From Verrucomicrobiota bacterium (GTDB taxonomy: Bacteria > Verrucomicrobiota > Verrucomicrobiia > Limisphaerales > AV2), in assembly GCA_003218935.1 (NCBI GenBank), contig QHPA01000232.1, positions 1 to 21,873 of the forward strand: 21,873 nucleotides of DNA, read 5' to 3'. Each line of letters begins with the position of its first letter. Within the stretch, counting starts at the first letter, position 1. Under the pieces are notes generated by a model. That model did no database searches and was not told the DNA's origin. It worked only from the letters and a program-made list of their open reading frames with translations. Below are positions 7,435 through 15,754 of this stretch, in pieces. A program made the position numbers and the translations under genes.

Positions 7435-8354
7435 CGTGACATGGCCAGCGCAATCGCGCCCGCCACCGCGACGATCCCGCCCAGGAGGAAGCGCGGTCCG
7501 GGCCGGTCTCCTTCAAACAAGTAAGCAAACGGAATCACGGCGATGGGCGTCGTGGCGACGATCGGCAGCACCACACCGCTCGGATTGTTCTCCAAAGCCC
7601 ACTGGTAGCAGCCGACGCCGATGGTCGGGCCGGCCAGGCTGTTGAGCAGCACCCAAAGCCAGATGGCGTGCCGCCTGTAACCGTTACCTGGGCCCACGGC
7701 CCTGTTGAAAACGAGGTGCTGATCTTTCAACCGGTTTTTTCTCATGATCCAGAGCGCCGGCACGATTGCAAAAAGCAGGCCGCCCAGAATCCTTTGATAC
7801 GCCGCCGTGCCGCCATCAATGCTCTGGCCGCTCAACTTCACCAGTGCGTATGCCCCGCGAGTAACCACCGCCCCCAATCCCTGGCCCAACGCGGCCACGA
7901 TCCCAAAAGCAATTCCTTGAGCCAGCGCCTTTGGTTCAATGTGCAGGTGTTCGCGCGGCGCCAAAGCGATCACGACGCCAATCAGGATCACCAGGCCGGA
8001 GACAATTTGCGGCAAGGTCAGCGCCGTGCCCATCCACAACCATTCCGTCAGCGCCGCGAACGGCGCGGCCAGGCAGTGACCCATCAAAATGGTCAATCGC
8101 GGTCCGAGTCGTGGAATGGCTTGATAAAGCGCCAGGTCGCCGATGCCGAACCCGAGGCAGCCGCTTAGAAAAAACACCTGGAACGCGCCGCCCCCGAGGC
8201 CTTTGCCAAACGCGTGCGCCCAGATCGCCAGCAGGGCGGTGGAGACGCACAAGCGGTAAAAGTTGGCTATCGTTCCGCCGAGCATGCGCGTCGTGCGACT
8301 GGCGAAAATAACCGAAAGCGAAAACAAAATGGTCGCGAGGAAAGCGGGGAGCAT
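7431..8354 (-). CDS. DMT-superfamily EamA transporter
   Basis: 307 residues with ten hydrophobic segments in two five-helix halves: residues about 1-132 (MLPAFLATILFSLSVIFASRTTR to VSGLVILIGVVIALAP) and about 143-307 (GIAFGIVAALGQGLGAVVTR to FLLGGIVAVAGAIALAMSR). The GDLALYQAIPRLGPRLTILMGHCLAAPFAALTEWL stretch and its counterpart CYQWALENNPSGVVLPIVATTPIAVIPFAYLFEGDRP are the duplicated EamA signature. It is an inner-membrane drug/metabolite transporter, probably an exporter; the substrate is unknown. AAGG lies 9 nt before the ATG at 8354, supporting this start. It is convergent with the HicA remnant, their stops sharing a CTAG. Confidence 0.93.
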   Translation of the reverse strand: MLPAFLATILFSLSVIFASRTTRMLGGTIANFYRLCVSTALLAIWAHAFGKGLGGGAFQVFFLSGCLGFGIGDLALYQAIPRLGPRLTILMGHCLAAPFAALTEWLWMGTALTLPQIVSGLVILIGVVIALAPREHLHIEPKALAQGIAFGIVAALGQGLGAVVTRGAYALVKLSGQSIDGGTAAYQRILGGLLFAIVPALWIMRKNRLKDQHLVFNRAVGPGNGYRRHAIWLWVLLNSLAGPTIGVGCYQWALENNPSGVVLPIVATTPIAVIPFAYLFEGDRPGPRFLLGGIVAVAGAIALAMSR

Positions 8355-8558
8355 GGTCAGTTGCCTTGTGGCGTAGCCCGATTCACGTGCTGAGAGAATG
8401 CGGAAAAGTTCTCACCCTGCCAACCGCAGAGTGGCCCAGGCTTCCAGCCTGTCTTCGTTTATCGGCGTAGCGGCGGGCGTCTCGCAGCGTCTCGCCTGCC
8501 GTAGAGCCAGGCATCCGGCCCGGCTTAAAGACTGGGAAGACCAGGCGGACGGGCGCGA
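8355..8558. repeat. Intergenic region with degenerate palindromic repeats
   Basis: This gap lies between the NTase stop and the EamA start. It holds CAGGCT-TCC-AGCCTG at 8437-8451 (6-bp stem, 3-nt loop) followed by TC. Further on, GGCGGGCG pairs with CGCCTGCC (one mismatch) around a GTCTCGCAGC direct repeat (about 8470-8500), and an imperfect GCCAGGC/GCCCGGC palindrome lies near 8510-8525. The first hairpin resembles the 19-nt palindromes near 21285-21381. I read this as decayed REP-type sequence. It also has to hold the EamA promoter, which I could not identify. Confidence 0.5.
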
Positions 8559-9008
8559 TCAGGGGAGGTGGTCAAGGTCCGCGAGGTCTTTGTTTCGCCC
8601 GCTGGCTCGCTTGTTGATCTTGAGATTTGCAAGGGAAATGAAGGAGACGAGAACGCCATCGAGCGTGGCTGCCACACGCTCCGCATAACACCCAGAAAAA
8701 TTCACGCCATCGATGCCGGTTTGAATTTCGATCCGGTTCGGCGCGACGCCCATGCGGATGACACGGTCCTCGCGCAGGAACAGGTCGGGACTCAGTTCAG
8801 GCACATCGAAGCCGAAATCTTTCAGCGCGGCCACAATCAGCGAGGCATTCTTCGAGTTCACGGCCACCCAAACGTCCAGGTCCGCCGTCGCGCGCGGATA
8901 GCCGTGGAAAGCCACGGCGTGACCGCCGATCACCAGATACTCAACGCCGCGGGCGTTCAAGCACCGCAAGAACTCTTTGAAGTCTTTGGTTAATGACTTC
9001 GGGTCCAT
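8559..9008 (-). CDS. MNT-like nucleotidyltransferase (AbiEii/DUF6036-type)
   Basis: 149 residues. The minimal nucleotidyltransferase core is clear: VEYLVIGGHAVAFHGYPRATADLDVWV at about 22-48 holds the GG...R.T.DLD motif with D43 and D45 as metal ligands. NRIEIQTGIDGVNF follows at about 91-104, where relatives usually have RID and this one has an acidic E94. ISLANLKINKRASGRNKDLADLDHL at the C-terminus is the standard ending of this group. Related proteins occur as the NTase half of toxin-antitoxin or abortive-infection pairs, modifying tRNA or a partner protein, but the activity of this branch is not settled. Its start lies inside the upstream small gene (68-nt overlap, different frame), so the two are tightly coupled. 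No Shine-Dalgarno is evident, consistent with coupling. Confidence 0.85.
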   Translation of the reverse strand: MDPKSLTKDFKEFLRCLNARGVEYLVIGGHAVAFHGYPRATADLDVWVAVNSKNASLIVAALKDFGFDVPELSPDLFLREDRVIRMGVAPNRIEIQTGIDGVNFSGCYAERVAATLDGVLVSFISLANLKINKRASGRNKDLADLDHLP

Positions 9009-9159
9009 AGTTCAACTCGCGGAGCATTTCGACGTGCTGGAGCCGTTCCACCGGTGTCCGGGAAAACCAGAACACACGGTCCTCGCGCTCCGCCTCGGCG
9101 TGAGTCGTGACTTGAAACGCCGTTCGCTCCACGTGGGGCATGTTGGTTACGGGTTTCAT
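8941..9159 (-). CDS. Small helical partner of the nucleotidyltransferase
   Basis: 72 residues, overlapping the NTase gene by 68 nt. The core reads AEREDRVFWFSRTPVERLQH followed by VEMLRELNYG and ends RLQRVLAVLERPRR. Small proteins with the pattern 'D..yW.srtpeERl..ve.LR...Y' followed by 'RLqRVl.v..R' commonly sit directly upstream of NTases of this kind. It is probably all alpha-helical, charged and cytoplasmic. By position it could be the antitoxin-like or regulatory half of the pair; this is inferred from gene order, since I know no proven function. A second in-frame ATG at residue 7 is an alternative start. No clear Shine-Dalgarno lies upstream of either. Confidence 0.75.
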   Translation of the reverse strand: MKPVTNMPHVERTAFQVTTHAEAEREDRVFWFSRTPVERLQHVEMLRELNYGPEVINQRLQRVLAVLERPRR

Positions 9160-9319
9160 TGTTTTGACAACGACAGATTACCCCTTCGGAAATCGAAAGC
9201 AAAGGACATTGTCAGATTCATTGAAAGATTTGGCTCCTCTTCTCCGCTTTCCGGTAAACACTCGGTGACGCGGTGGAAGGTGGCAGATCAGTTTCGGAAG
9301 CGGTAACGGATGCGAGCTG

Positions 9320-10765
9320 TCAGCGGGCCGCCAACGGCAGCACGCGAGGCGCGCGCGGTCCCCGTTGGGCACGGAAAAAATCGGGCCGCGCGAGGAATTG
9401 GACAAAGCGGCTTCGTTGGAGGGCGAACGTTAGCTTCAATTGCCGCGATTCCGGCGGAGGTTTCAAAAAGACGGCCTGCTCGGCGTTGTCCTGGCTTCCA
9501 TGCTGGACGATTTCCACTTCGCGTCCGTCCTGATCCACCGCCCGCACCACCGTCAAGCGGTGGCCTTTCAGTTCCGGACTGATTTTGAGCGCGAGAGAAT
9601 AGACCTTGCTTTTGTCTTCGCCCCACCACTTGGCGATCCACTTGAACTGGCCGGGATGGTCGGTGTTCGGGCTGGACAGAGCGACCAACTGAACCGTCAC
9701 GCCGTCGTGCTGCCAGTTGTTGGTCAAGTCAGTGAGCTGGCCGAGAGCCGGCAGTTGAATCGGCGGCGTTTCCCAAAGCTCATCCGCGCTGAAGCCTGCG
9801 ATACGGACGCATTCAACCTCGAGCTTCCACGCATTTTCGCCCGGCCAGAGTGCGCCGAAAAACTCAACAGTGCCGTTGGTGACCCAATCGAAATCCTGCT
9901 TAACAAAATCGAGCCAAGGAAACCAACGATTGCCTGTCGCATCCGAAATAACCAGCTTTTGCACCCGCCAATTGCTGTCAACGGCCAAGCCGCGCTGGGA
10001 AAACGAGCACCTGATTCGTGTCTTTCGCGCGACGCTGTTCTCGTCGGCGCGCGTCTCGTCGTGTTGCATAGGCATCCCCGCCTGGAATTCATTCAGCGTA
10101 ACCGAAAGATCGTCGTCGGTCTTGGTGATCGGCCGCGATTCCGGCGTCCACTGCGGATAAACGGCAAAGGCTGGGTTGGGGATTTTGAATTGGGCGGCAG
10201 TCGTCCAGTGATTCGCGTTTTCCCCAATAAAGCGCAAACCCAGTGTTTTGCTTCGTCGCGGGAAAGCACGAATCCACCATCCGTGGACGTACTCGTTCGG
10301 ATTGCCCAATGTGCTTGCCCCCAACGCGGCATCGTAGAGATTGGTTTGTTCATCAAACACCACCAGTCTGCTCACCTGCGATGACCAATTTGCTGCGGGG
10401 TTCCGATTTACCGTGATGACGAATAAATTTGTGTCGCCGTTATCCCAACCCACGCTTCCTGTTTGTTGCGGGACCAGCCACTTTTTCAGAGCATCCGGCA
10501 GGATCGGCGCAATAAATCGTTGGAGACGATTGCCGCCTTGGTAACGGTAAGTGTAATTCGTCGTGAAGGCAGTCGTCCGAAGTTCCAGCGTCGAGCCGTC
10601 CGGCAATCGTTGAACGAGGCCGGCTCCGCTTTCGGGTCCGCGCGTCAGCAAAAACAGCGCCGTTGCGACGAACGCCACGACGGCAATCATGCCGACAATC
10701 AGCTTTGTTTTGCTTGTCCCCATCTTTGTCCGCGAACCAAAAGAGCGCGCAACAACTCGCATCAT
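9320..10765 (-). CDS. Membrane-anchored protein of unknown function
   Basis: 481 residues; not recognised. A basic N-terminus is followed by one transmembrane segment (KLIVGMIAVVAFVATALFLL, about 21-40), so it is probably a bitopic protein or has an uncleaved signal anchor with a large periplasmic part. The body is rich in Trp, Asn, Thr and beta-type strands: DGSTLELRTTAFTTNYTYRY near residue 58, WDNGDTNLFVITVNRNPAANW, YVHGWWIRAFPRRSKTLGLRF, ENAWKLEVECVRIAGF, VTVQLVALSSPNTDHPGQFKWIAKWWG and RQLKLTFALQRSRFVQFLARP at the C-terminus. Paired strands with regular 'W..E' and 'v.L' patterns suggest two or more Ig-like or beta-sandwich domains. An ATG at 10723 (residue 15) is an equally good start. 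It lies 24 nt downstream of the dehydrogenase gene and is probably co-transcribed. Confidence 0.7.
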   Translation of the reverse strand: MMRVVARSFGSRTKMGTSKTKLIVGMIAVVAFVATALFLLTRGPESGAGLVQRLPDGSTLELRTTAFTTNYTYRYQGGNRLQRFIAPILPDALKKWLVPQQTGSVGWDNGDTNLFVITVNRNPAANWSSQVSRLVVFDEQTNLYDAALGASTLGNPNEYVHGWWIRAFPRRSKTLGLRFIGENANHWTTAAQFKIPNPAFAVYPQWTPESRPITKTDDDLSVTLNEFQAGMPMQHDETRADENSVARKTRIRCSFSQRGLAVDSNWRVQKLVISDATGNRWFPWLDFVKQDFDWVTNGTVEFFGALWPGENAWKLEVECVRIAGFSADELWETPPIQLPALGQLTDLTNNWQHDGVTVQLVALSSPNTDHPGQFKWIAKWWGEDKSKVYSLALKISPELKGHRLTVVRAVDQDGREVEIVQHGSQDNAEQAVFLKPPPESRQLKLTFALQRSRFVQFLARPDFFRAQRGPRAPRVLPLAAR

Positions 10766-10789
10766 TCCGCGCCGGCAATCCGTTCAACG

Positions 10790-11932
10790 TTACATCGCCT
10801 TCTTCACTTTTTCCCATTGGCCCGTCCTGGCCGATTTGAGCACGGCGTCGGTGACGTAATCGGTGGCGAGACCGTCCTTGAAGTCGGGTCTGGCCGGTTT
10901 GCCATCGGCCAGACCCGCCAGGAAGTCGCTGACCTGGTGAACGAAGCTGTGTTCGTAGCCGATCTGCAGTCCGGGCACCCACCAGTTCTTCATGTAAGGC
11001 TGGTCCCCGTCGCTCACGTGAATATTGCGCCAGCCACGAACGCGGCCTTCGTCGCGGTGATCGAAGTATTGCAACCGATGCAAATCGTGCAGGTCCCAGA
11101 AGATCGAGGCGTGCTCGCCGTTGATCTCGAAGGTGTAGAGTGCCTTGTGGCCGCGGGCGTAGCGGGTCGATTCAAACGTCGACAGTGAACCGTTGCTGAA
11201 TCGCGCCAGGAAAGCGCAGGCGTCGTCAATGCCAACCTTCTCGACCTTGCCGGTCAGTTGATGCTTGCGCTCTTTGATGAACGTCTCGGTCATGGCGCTC
11301 ACCGAATCAATCGAGCCGTTCAGCCACATGGCCGTGTCGATGCAATGCGCCAGCAAATCGCCGGTCACACCGGAGCCAGCGGCCTTCACGTCGAGCCGCC
11401 ACAGCGCGGTGCCGCCCTGTGGCAGGTCCGGGCTGATCGTCCAGTCCTGCAAAAACTTGGCGCGGTAATGGAATATGCGGCCGAGCTTGCCTTCATCGAT
11501 GAGTTGCTTCGCCAGGACGACCGCCGGGCACCGGCGATAATTGTACCAGACCATGTTCGCCACCTTCGCCTTTTCGACGGCGGCGACCATCTTTTCCGCC
11601 TCCTCCGCGTTGAAGGCGAGCGGTTTCTCGCACAGGATCATCTTGCCGGCCCTGGCCGCAGCGATGGCGATCTCGGCGTGCGTGTTGTTCGGCGTGCAAA
11701 TGTCGATGAGGTCAACGTCTTCGCGCTCGATCAATTTGCGCCAGTCTGTTTCAACCGACGCGTAGCCCCATTTCTCTGCGAACGCTTTTGCGTTGTCCGC
11801 GTTTCGGGCGCAAACGGCCTTGAGGATTGGTTGGTATTTGAGGTCGAAGAAATGGTTGACCTTGCGATATGCGTTCGAGTGCGCGCGGCCCATGAAGCCG
11901 TAACCGATGATGCCGATATTCAGTTTTTTCAT
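10790..11932 (-). CDS. Gfo/Idh/MocA family oxidoreductase
   Basis: 380 residues from the ATG at 11932. The frame runs 75 nt further into palindromic repeat sequence, but this start places the NAD(P)-binding strand at the N-terminus: [20 protein letters not shown], with GxGxxG at G10-G15. The family's catalytic EKP motif is at 102-104 (ILCEKPLAF), preceded by [19 protein letters not shown]. The C-terminal substrate domain has [21 protein letters not shown], holding the conserved D and H of the active site, and [30 protein letters not shown] near the end. The enzyme oxidises or reduces a sugar, inositol or related polyol with NAD(P). The isomerase/epimerase-like gene lies just upstream on the same strand, a common pairing in sugar or polyol catabolism. 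The substrate is not evident. Confidence 0.93.
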   Translation of the reverse strand: MKKLNIGIIGYGFMGRAHSNAYRKVNHFFDLKYQPILKAVCARNADNAKAFAEKWGYASVETDWRKLIEREDVDLIDICTPNNTHAEIAIAAARAGKMILCEKPLAFNAEEAEKMVAAVEKAKVANMVWYNYRRCPAVVLAKQLIDEGKLGRIFHYRAKFLQDWTISPDLPQGGTALWRLDVKAAGSGVTGDLLAHCIDTAMWLNGSIDSVSAMTETFIKERKHQLTGKVEKVGIDDACAFLARFSNGSLSTFESTRYARGHKALYTFEINGEHASIFWDLHDLHRLQYFDHRDEGRVRGWRNIHVSDGDQPYMKNWWVPGLQIGYEHSFVHQVSDFLAGLADGKPARPDFKDGLATDYVTDAVLKSARTGQWEKVKKAM

Positions 11933-11949
11933 AATCGTGATTGTGCACC

Positions 11950-12019
11950 GGGAGGGACGCCGTGCCGACGTCCCAAACTCATGATGTATAATTAGGGACG
12001 GCGACACGCCGTCCCTCCC
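11950..12019. repeat. Paired REP-like hairpins
   Basis: Two hairpins in opposite orientation form one larger imperfect inverted repeat. The right one is perfect: AGGGACGGCG (11994-12003), loop ACA, CGCCGTCCCT (12007-12016). The left one, 11954-11974, pairs GGGACGcCG with CGaCGTCCC around TGC (one mismatch). The arms GGGAGGGACG at 11950 and CGTCCCTCCC near 12019 also pair with each other, with an A/T-rich centre between. The element fills the gap between the isomerase stop and the dehydrogenase start and could stabilise the upstream mRNA or reduce downstream expression. Its form is that of bacterial REP/BIME elements. Confidence 0.8.
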
Positions 12020-12024
12020 AGAAA

Positions 12025-13326
12025 CTATTTCCTCCGGCTGGCCTTTTTGACGGCCTTTTTCCCGGCGGACTTGCTGGTCTTCAGTTTCACTGTTTTCTTA
12101 ACAGGCCGTTTCGCAACTTTTTTTACTTTCGCCTTCATGACCTTCCTGGTCACGGTTTTCCGAGCGGCTCCCTTTGCCGGTTTGGCTGTTTTCCTCGCTG
12201 CCTGTTTTGCAGCTTTCGTGATCACGACCGTTTCCATCGCCTTCGGACGTGTGACTTCGGCGCCGTCGATCTCGCGCCAGCCGTGCGCATCACGAACGGC
12301 GATCATGGCCGACAAAATGTCGTTCCAGGTCTGCCGTTTCAGCATCACTTCGTTCGGAAACATGCAACCATCCCAGCAGATGTGACGAAACGCCTTGGTC
12401 AGGCGGCCATCCTCACCGTGCAACCAGTACCCCGCGTGGTGGGTGATGCGCAGCTTGCCGTTCGGGTCGTTAGGCAGGCAATGATGGCCCGTCTTGTCGT
12501 GCGTGCCGGAGCCCTTGACCGTGCCGTCGTTTTGCGCGACGTGGAAATCAATCGTCCAGGGACGAAGCACCGCTGTGAGCGTCTTCATCGCCGCATCCAG
12601 CCGGTGCGGATCGGACCAGTCCCAGTCTGAAGGAAGGAGCGCGTCCTGCGGCGCGTTGTACCCAAGCGTGTAGAGCAGCGTGTGCGCCATGTCCGCCTGA
12701 AACCCGACGGTCTTTGGCCGGTCCGTCAGCTCGAGCAACTTCACCATTTCACGCCAACTGTGCATGCCGCCCCAGCAGATTTCGCCCTCGGCAGCAAGGC
12801 GTTCACCAAAACCTTCGGCGATATCTGCGGCTTCGCGAAAAGTTTGCGCCACCAATCGGGTGTTCCCTTCCGGGTCCTTGAGCCAGTCGGTGGGGCTGCA
12901 GGCGGAATCAATGCGAACCACCCCATCGGGACGAACGCCCAGTTCTCTCAGTTTCGCGGCAATTCGACACCCTTTGCGGACCTGCCCGACAAATTTTTTC
13001 CGCTCCTCAGCATTGCCCATGGCCGAGCCACCACCGGTCGGCGGCCAGACCGGCGCAACCACCGAGCCAACGACGAATCCTTTCGCGCGAATTTTGTCGG
13101 CGAGCTTTTCCAGATCGTCGTCGCTGATGTCGATGCTGATGTGCGGGTCGAAGAGGAAAATGTCCACGCCGTCGAACTTGATGCCGTCCACTTCGGCCTT
13201 CGCAGTCAGATCGAGCATCGTGTCCAGGTCGATGAACGGTTCGGCGCCGGGGCTGCCTTTGCCGACGAGTCCCGGCCACATGGCATTGTGAAGCCTGGGA
13301 TAATTGTTGTTGCTGTGATTGCTCAT
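12025..13326 (-). CDS. Sugar isomerase/epimerase-like TIM barrel with lysine-rich C-terminal tail
   Basis: 433 residues. The first about 360 form a xylose-isomerase-like TIM barrel (AP-endonuclease family 2 fold): strands [29 protein letters not shown] and [20 protein letters not shown], then metal-ligand-like positions in [47 protein letters not shown] and [10 protein letters not shown]. Such enzymes interconvert ketose and aldose sugars or epimerise them, usually with a divalent metal. The last about 70 residues, from '[20 protein letters not shown]', are Lys/Ala/Arg/Thr-rich with Pro spacers ([20 protein letters not shown]) and end KKASRRK; they resemble histone H1-type tails and are not part of the fold. 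AAGGA lies 8 nt before the ATG at 13326, supporting this start. The dehydrogenase gene follows, separated by REP hairpins. Confidence 0.88.
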   Translation of the reverse strand: MSNHSNNNYPRLHNAMWPGLVGKGSPGAEPFIDLDTMLDLTAKAEVDGIKFDGVDIFLFDPHISIDISDDDLEKLADKIRAKGFVVGSVVAPVWPPTGGGSAMGNAEERKKFVGQVRKGCRIAAKLRELGVRPDGVVRIDSACSPTDWLKDPEGNTRLVAQTFREAADIAEGFGERLAAEGEICWGGMHSWREMVKLLELTDRPKTVGFQADMAHTLLYTLGYNAPQDALLPSDWDWSDPHRLDAAMKTLTAVLRPWTIDFHVAQNDGTVKGSGTHDKTGHHCLPNDPNGKLRITHHAGYWLHGEDGRLTKAFRHICWDGCMFPNEVMLKRQTWNDILSAMIAVRDAHGWREIDGAEVTRPKAMETVVITKAAKQAARKTAKPAKGAARKTVTRKVMKAKVKKVAKRPVKKTVKLKTSKSAGKKAVKKASRRK

Positions 13327-13594
13327 GGAATGTCCTTTCTGTTGAACGTCTTGCCTGCTGCCAATTCACGAACCGATGCCTTTGCCAGCCATATTTTCTC
13401 CGGAAATTGCGGAAAAACCCTAGCAAGGGCTCTTGGGCAATCAATCCCAAAGTGCGCTTCGCGGCGCCCTTCTCGCTACTCGGTACCGTCCCCTCCATTG
13501 GACATCAGGGCTCGACGGAGTCTCGCTCCACCGTATAGTTCCGGCTGATGCCAGTGCGGATGCCGCCGGTGTGACCGCCAGAAATTTTTGAATT
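13327..13594. promoter_or_regulatory. Divergent intergenic region with short palindromes
   Basis: This gap separates the divergent isomerase-like and M13 peptidase genes, so both promoters should lie here. It holds CCCT-agca-AGGG near 13428, TTGGG..CCCAA (13435-13450) and GGAG-TCTCG-CTCC near 13516, which look like decayed repeat units. No convincing -35/-10 pair was found. No coding frame is supported. Confidence 0.4.
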
Positions 13595-15643
13595 ATGATT
13601 GACCGAATCGGGTTTTGCTCGTTTCCGCTTCTTTGCGTCGGACTGTTGTTAGCGTTGGCCACGGCGCTCGCCGAAGACACCCCGAAGGTGCCGCGTTTTT
13701 CCCTCGATTACCTGGACCGCTCGGTGTCGCCGGCGGTGGACTTCTACCGTTTCGCCGATGGCAACTGGCTAAAAAACAATCCGGTGCCGCCGGACAAATC
13801 GCGCTGGGGCGGTTTCAATGAACTGCAGGAGCGCAACTGGCGATTGATCCGCTCCATCCTCGAATCGTGCGCCACCAACAGCGATGCGTCGCGCAAAAGC
13901 CCGACACGCGAGGTCGGCGACTTCTTCGCGTCGGCCATGAATACGAACCGGCTTGAACAACTCGCTTTCAGGCCGATTGCCGTCGATCTTGAACGCATCG
14001 CGCGGCTTCGTTCCGGGAACGACGTTTTCCGGCTGCTCGCGGATTTTCACGAGCGCGGCATCGGCGCGTTTTTCAACCCGCGGGTCGAACCCGATCCGAA
14101 AGACAGTTCGATTTACGCCTTTCGCATCGCGCAGGGCGGCCTCGGCCTGCCGGACCGCGATTACTACCTCAAAGACACGTTCGCCAAACAACGCGAGGCC
14201 TACCACGCGCACATCGCAACCATGCTGAAAATGCTTGGAGAGTCCGCGGGTGCGGCCACTGCTCATGCGTCCACGATTCTCGACCTGGAAACAGCCCTCG
14301 CGCAGGCCAGCAAACCGCGTGCGGACCTGCGCGATCCTGTCGCCAACTACCATAAATTTAGCGTCGCGGAACTGGAGCAGCTCACCCCTGCGCTGCCGTG
14401 GAAACCGTATCTGAGCGCCGGCCGGCTCGACAAAACCCGCCATCTCGTCGTCGGCCAGCCTGAATTTCTGCAAGCCGAGGAGAAACTGGTCAAAGGACGC
14501 CCGCTGACGGACTGGCAGGTTTATCTGCGCTGGCACCTGTTGCGCCGCGCCGCGCCGTTTCTGCACCACGCGGCTGAGAACGAAAATTTTGCTTTCTATC
14601 AAACCGCTTTGAGCGGCACGCCGCAGCCCGAACCGCGCTGGCAACGCGCCGCGCACGTCATTGACAGCTCCATCGGCGAAGCGCTCGGCCGGCTTTACGT
14701 CGAAAAATATTTTCCGCCCGCCGCCCGCGCGCGCATGAACGAACTGATCGTGAACCTGAAATCGGTCTTTCGCGATCGCCTCCAAAAACTCGATTGGATG
14801 ACCGATGCCACGCGCGCCAAAGCGCTCGCGAAGTTCGACCGCTTCACGCAAAAGATTGGCTACCCGGACCAATTCCGCGATTACTCGTCGATCAGGATCC
14901 GGCGCGACGACTACTGGGGCAACGCCGAGCGCGCCGCGCAGTTTGAGTCGCGCCGCCAGTTCGCGCGCGTCGGCAAGCCGGTTGATCGCGCCGAGTGGGA
15001 CATGACGCCGCAGACGGTCAACGCTTACTTCAACCCGTCGCTGAACGAGATTGTTTTTCCCGCCGGCATCCTGCAACCGCCCTTCTTCGACATGCAGATG
15101 GACGACGCGGTCAACTACGGCGCGATCGGCGTGGTCATCGGCCACGAAATCACGCACGGCTACGACGACGAGGGGCGAAAGTACGACGCCGACGGCAACT
15201 TGAACGAATGGTGGACTGACGAAGACGCAAAAAAATTTGAGGCGCGCGCGCAGAAGGTCATTGATCAATACGGCTCTTACGAAGCATTGCCGGGTTTCAA
15301 GGTGAACGGCAAGCTCACGCTCGGCGAAAACATCGCCGACCTGGGCGGCGCCAGCATCGCGTTCGACGCGTTGCAACGCGCGCTTGCCCAGGAGCCGTCA
15401 AAACGAAAAGCCATCGGCGGTTTCACGCCGGAACAGCGCTTCTTTCTTTCGCTCACCCAAATCTGGCGCACGAACTGGCGTGAAGACGAATTGAAACGCC
15501 GGCTCACGGTTGATCCGCATTCGCCCGGCCAGTTCCGCGCTATCGGCCCGCATGTAAACCTGGAGCAATTCTACCAGGCGTTTGACATCAAACCGGGCGA
15601 CCCGATGTATCGGCCGGCGGAACTGCGCGCGAAGATTTGGTAG
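13595..15643 (+). CDS. M13 family zinc metallopeptidase (neprilysin/PepO-like)
   Basis: 682 residues, close to the usual M13 length. A signal peptide (FPLLCVGLLLALATALAED) is followed by the N-terminal M13 start SLDYLDRSVSPAVDFYRFADGNWLKNNPVPPDKSRWGGFNEL. Catalytic motifs: NAYFNPSLNEIVFPAGILQPPFF about 40 residues before the active site; HEITH with zinc ligands H517 and H521 and base E518; GENIADLGG with third ligand E578 and D582. It ends near-canonically in MYRPAELRAKIW (family CxxW without the Cys). It is predicted to be an exported oligopeptidase that degrades peptides in the periplasm. No Shine-Dalgarno stands out before the ATG at 13595. It is followed by the heptamer repeat and the SMP-30 gene on the same strand, without obvious functional linkage. 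Confidence 0.96.
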   Translation: MIDRIGFCSFPLLCVGLLLALATALAEDTPKVPRFSLDYLDRSVSPAVDFYRFADGNWLKNNPVPPDKSRWGGFNELQERNWRLIRSILESCATNSDASRKSPTREVGDFFASAMNTNRLEQLAFRPIAVDLERIARLRSGNDVFRLLADFHERGIGAFFNPRVEPDPKDSSIYAFRIAQGGLGLPDRDYYLKDTFAKQREAYHAHIATMLKMLGESAGAATAHASTILDLETALAQASKPRADLRDPVANYHKFSVAELEQLTPALPWKPYLSAGRLDKTRHLVVGQPEFLQAEEKLVKGRPLTDWQVYLRWHLLRRAAPFLHHAAENENFAFYQTALSGTPQPEPRWQRAAHVIDSSIGEALGRLYVEKYFPPAARARMNELIVNLKSVFRDRLQKLDWMTDATRAKALAKFDRFTQKIGYPDQFRDYSSIRIRRDDYWGNAERAAQFESRRQFARVGKPVDRAEWDMTPQTVNAYFNPSLNEIVFPAGILQPPFFDMQMDDAVNYGAIGVVIGHEITHGYDDEGRKYDADGNLNEWWTDEDAKKFEARAQKVIDQYGSYEALPGFKVNGKLTLGENIADLGGASIAFDALQRALAQEPSKRKAIGGFTPEQRFFLSLTQIWRTNWREDELKRRLTVDPHSPGQFRAIGPHVNLEQFYQAFDIKPGDPMYRPAELRAKIW

Positions 15644-15654
15644 GCGTCTTGCGC

Positions 15655-15696
15655 GTTCAAGGTTCAAAGTTCAAGGTTCGATGTTCGATGTTCTTT
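15655..15696. repeat. Heptameric tandem repeat, six units
   Basis: Twelve nucleotides after the M13 stop, six 7-mers follow in register: GTTCAAG, GTTCAAA, GTTCAAG, GTTCGAT, GTTCGAT, GTTCTTT. All share GTTC. It resembles the short tandemly repeated heptamers known from other bacterial genomes. It is non-coding, and no hairpin is formed. Confidence 0.85.
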
Positions 15697-15754
15697 TTCT
15701 TGCCGGGAATGGCGCAGGTGGGCAAGCTCCGTCAGAACTCTAACCCCGTCAGTT

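Noticed and set aside
9440..10384. 314-codon plus-strand frame across the membrane-anchored protein gene
   Set aside because: The minus-strand frame is longer, has a transmembrane anchor and is spaced like an operon member. The plus frame has no leader or motif.
11933..12007. 25-residue N-terminal extension of the Gfo/Idh/MocA protein
   Set aside because: The extension is translated palindromic repeat sequence, and the Rossmann strand begins at the internal ATG (11932).
13769..15376. 535-codon open frame on the minus strand inside the M13 peptidase gene
   Set aside because: It lies wholly antisense to a gene with full catalytic motifs and arises from GC-rich codon bias. Its translation has repetitive Arg/Val/Ala content and no domain.
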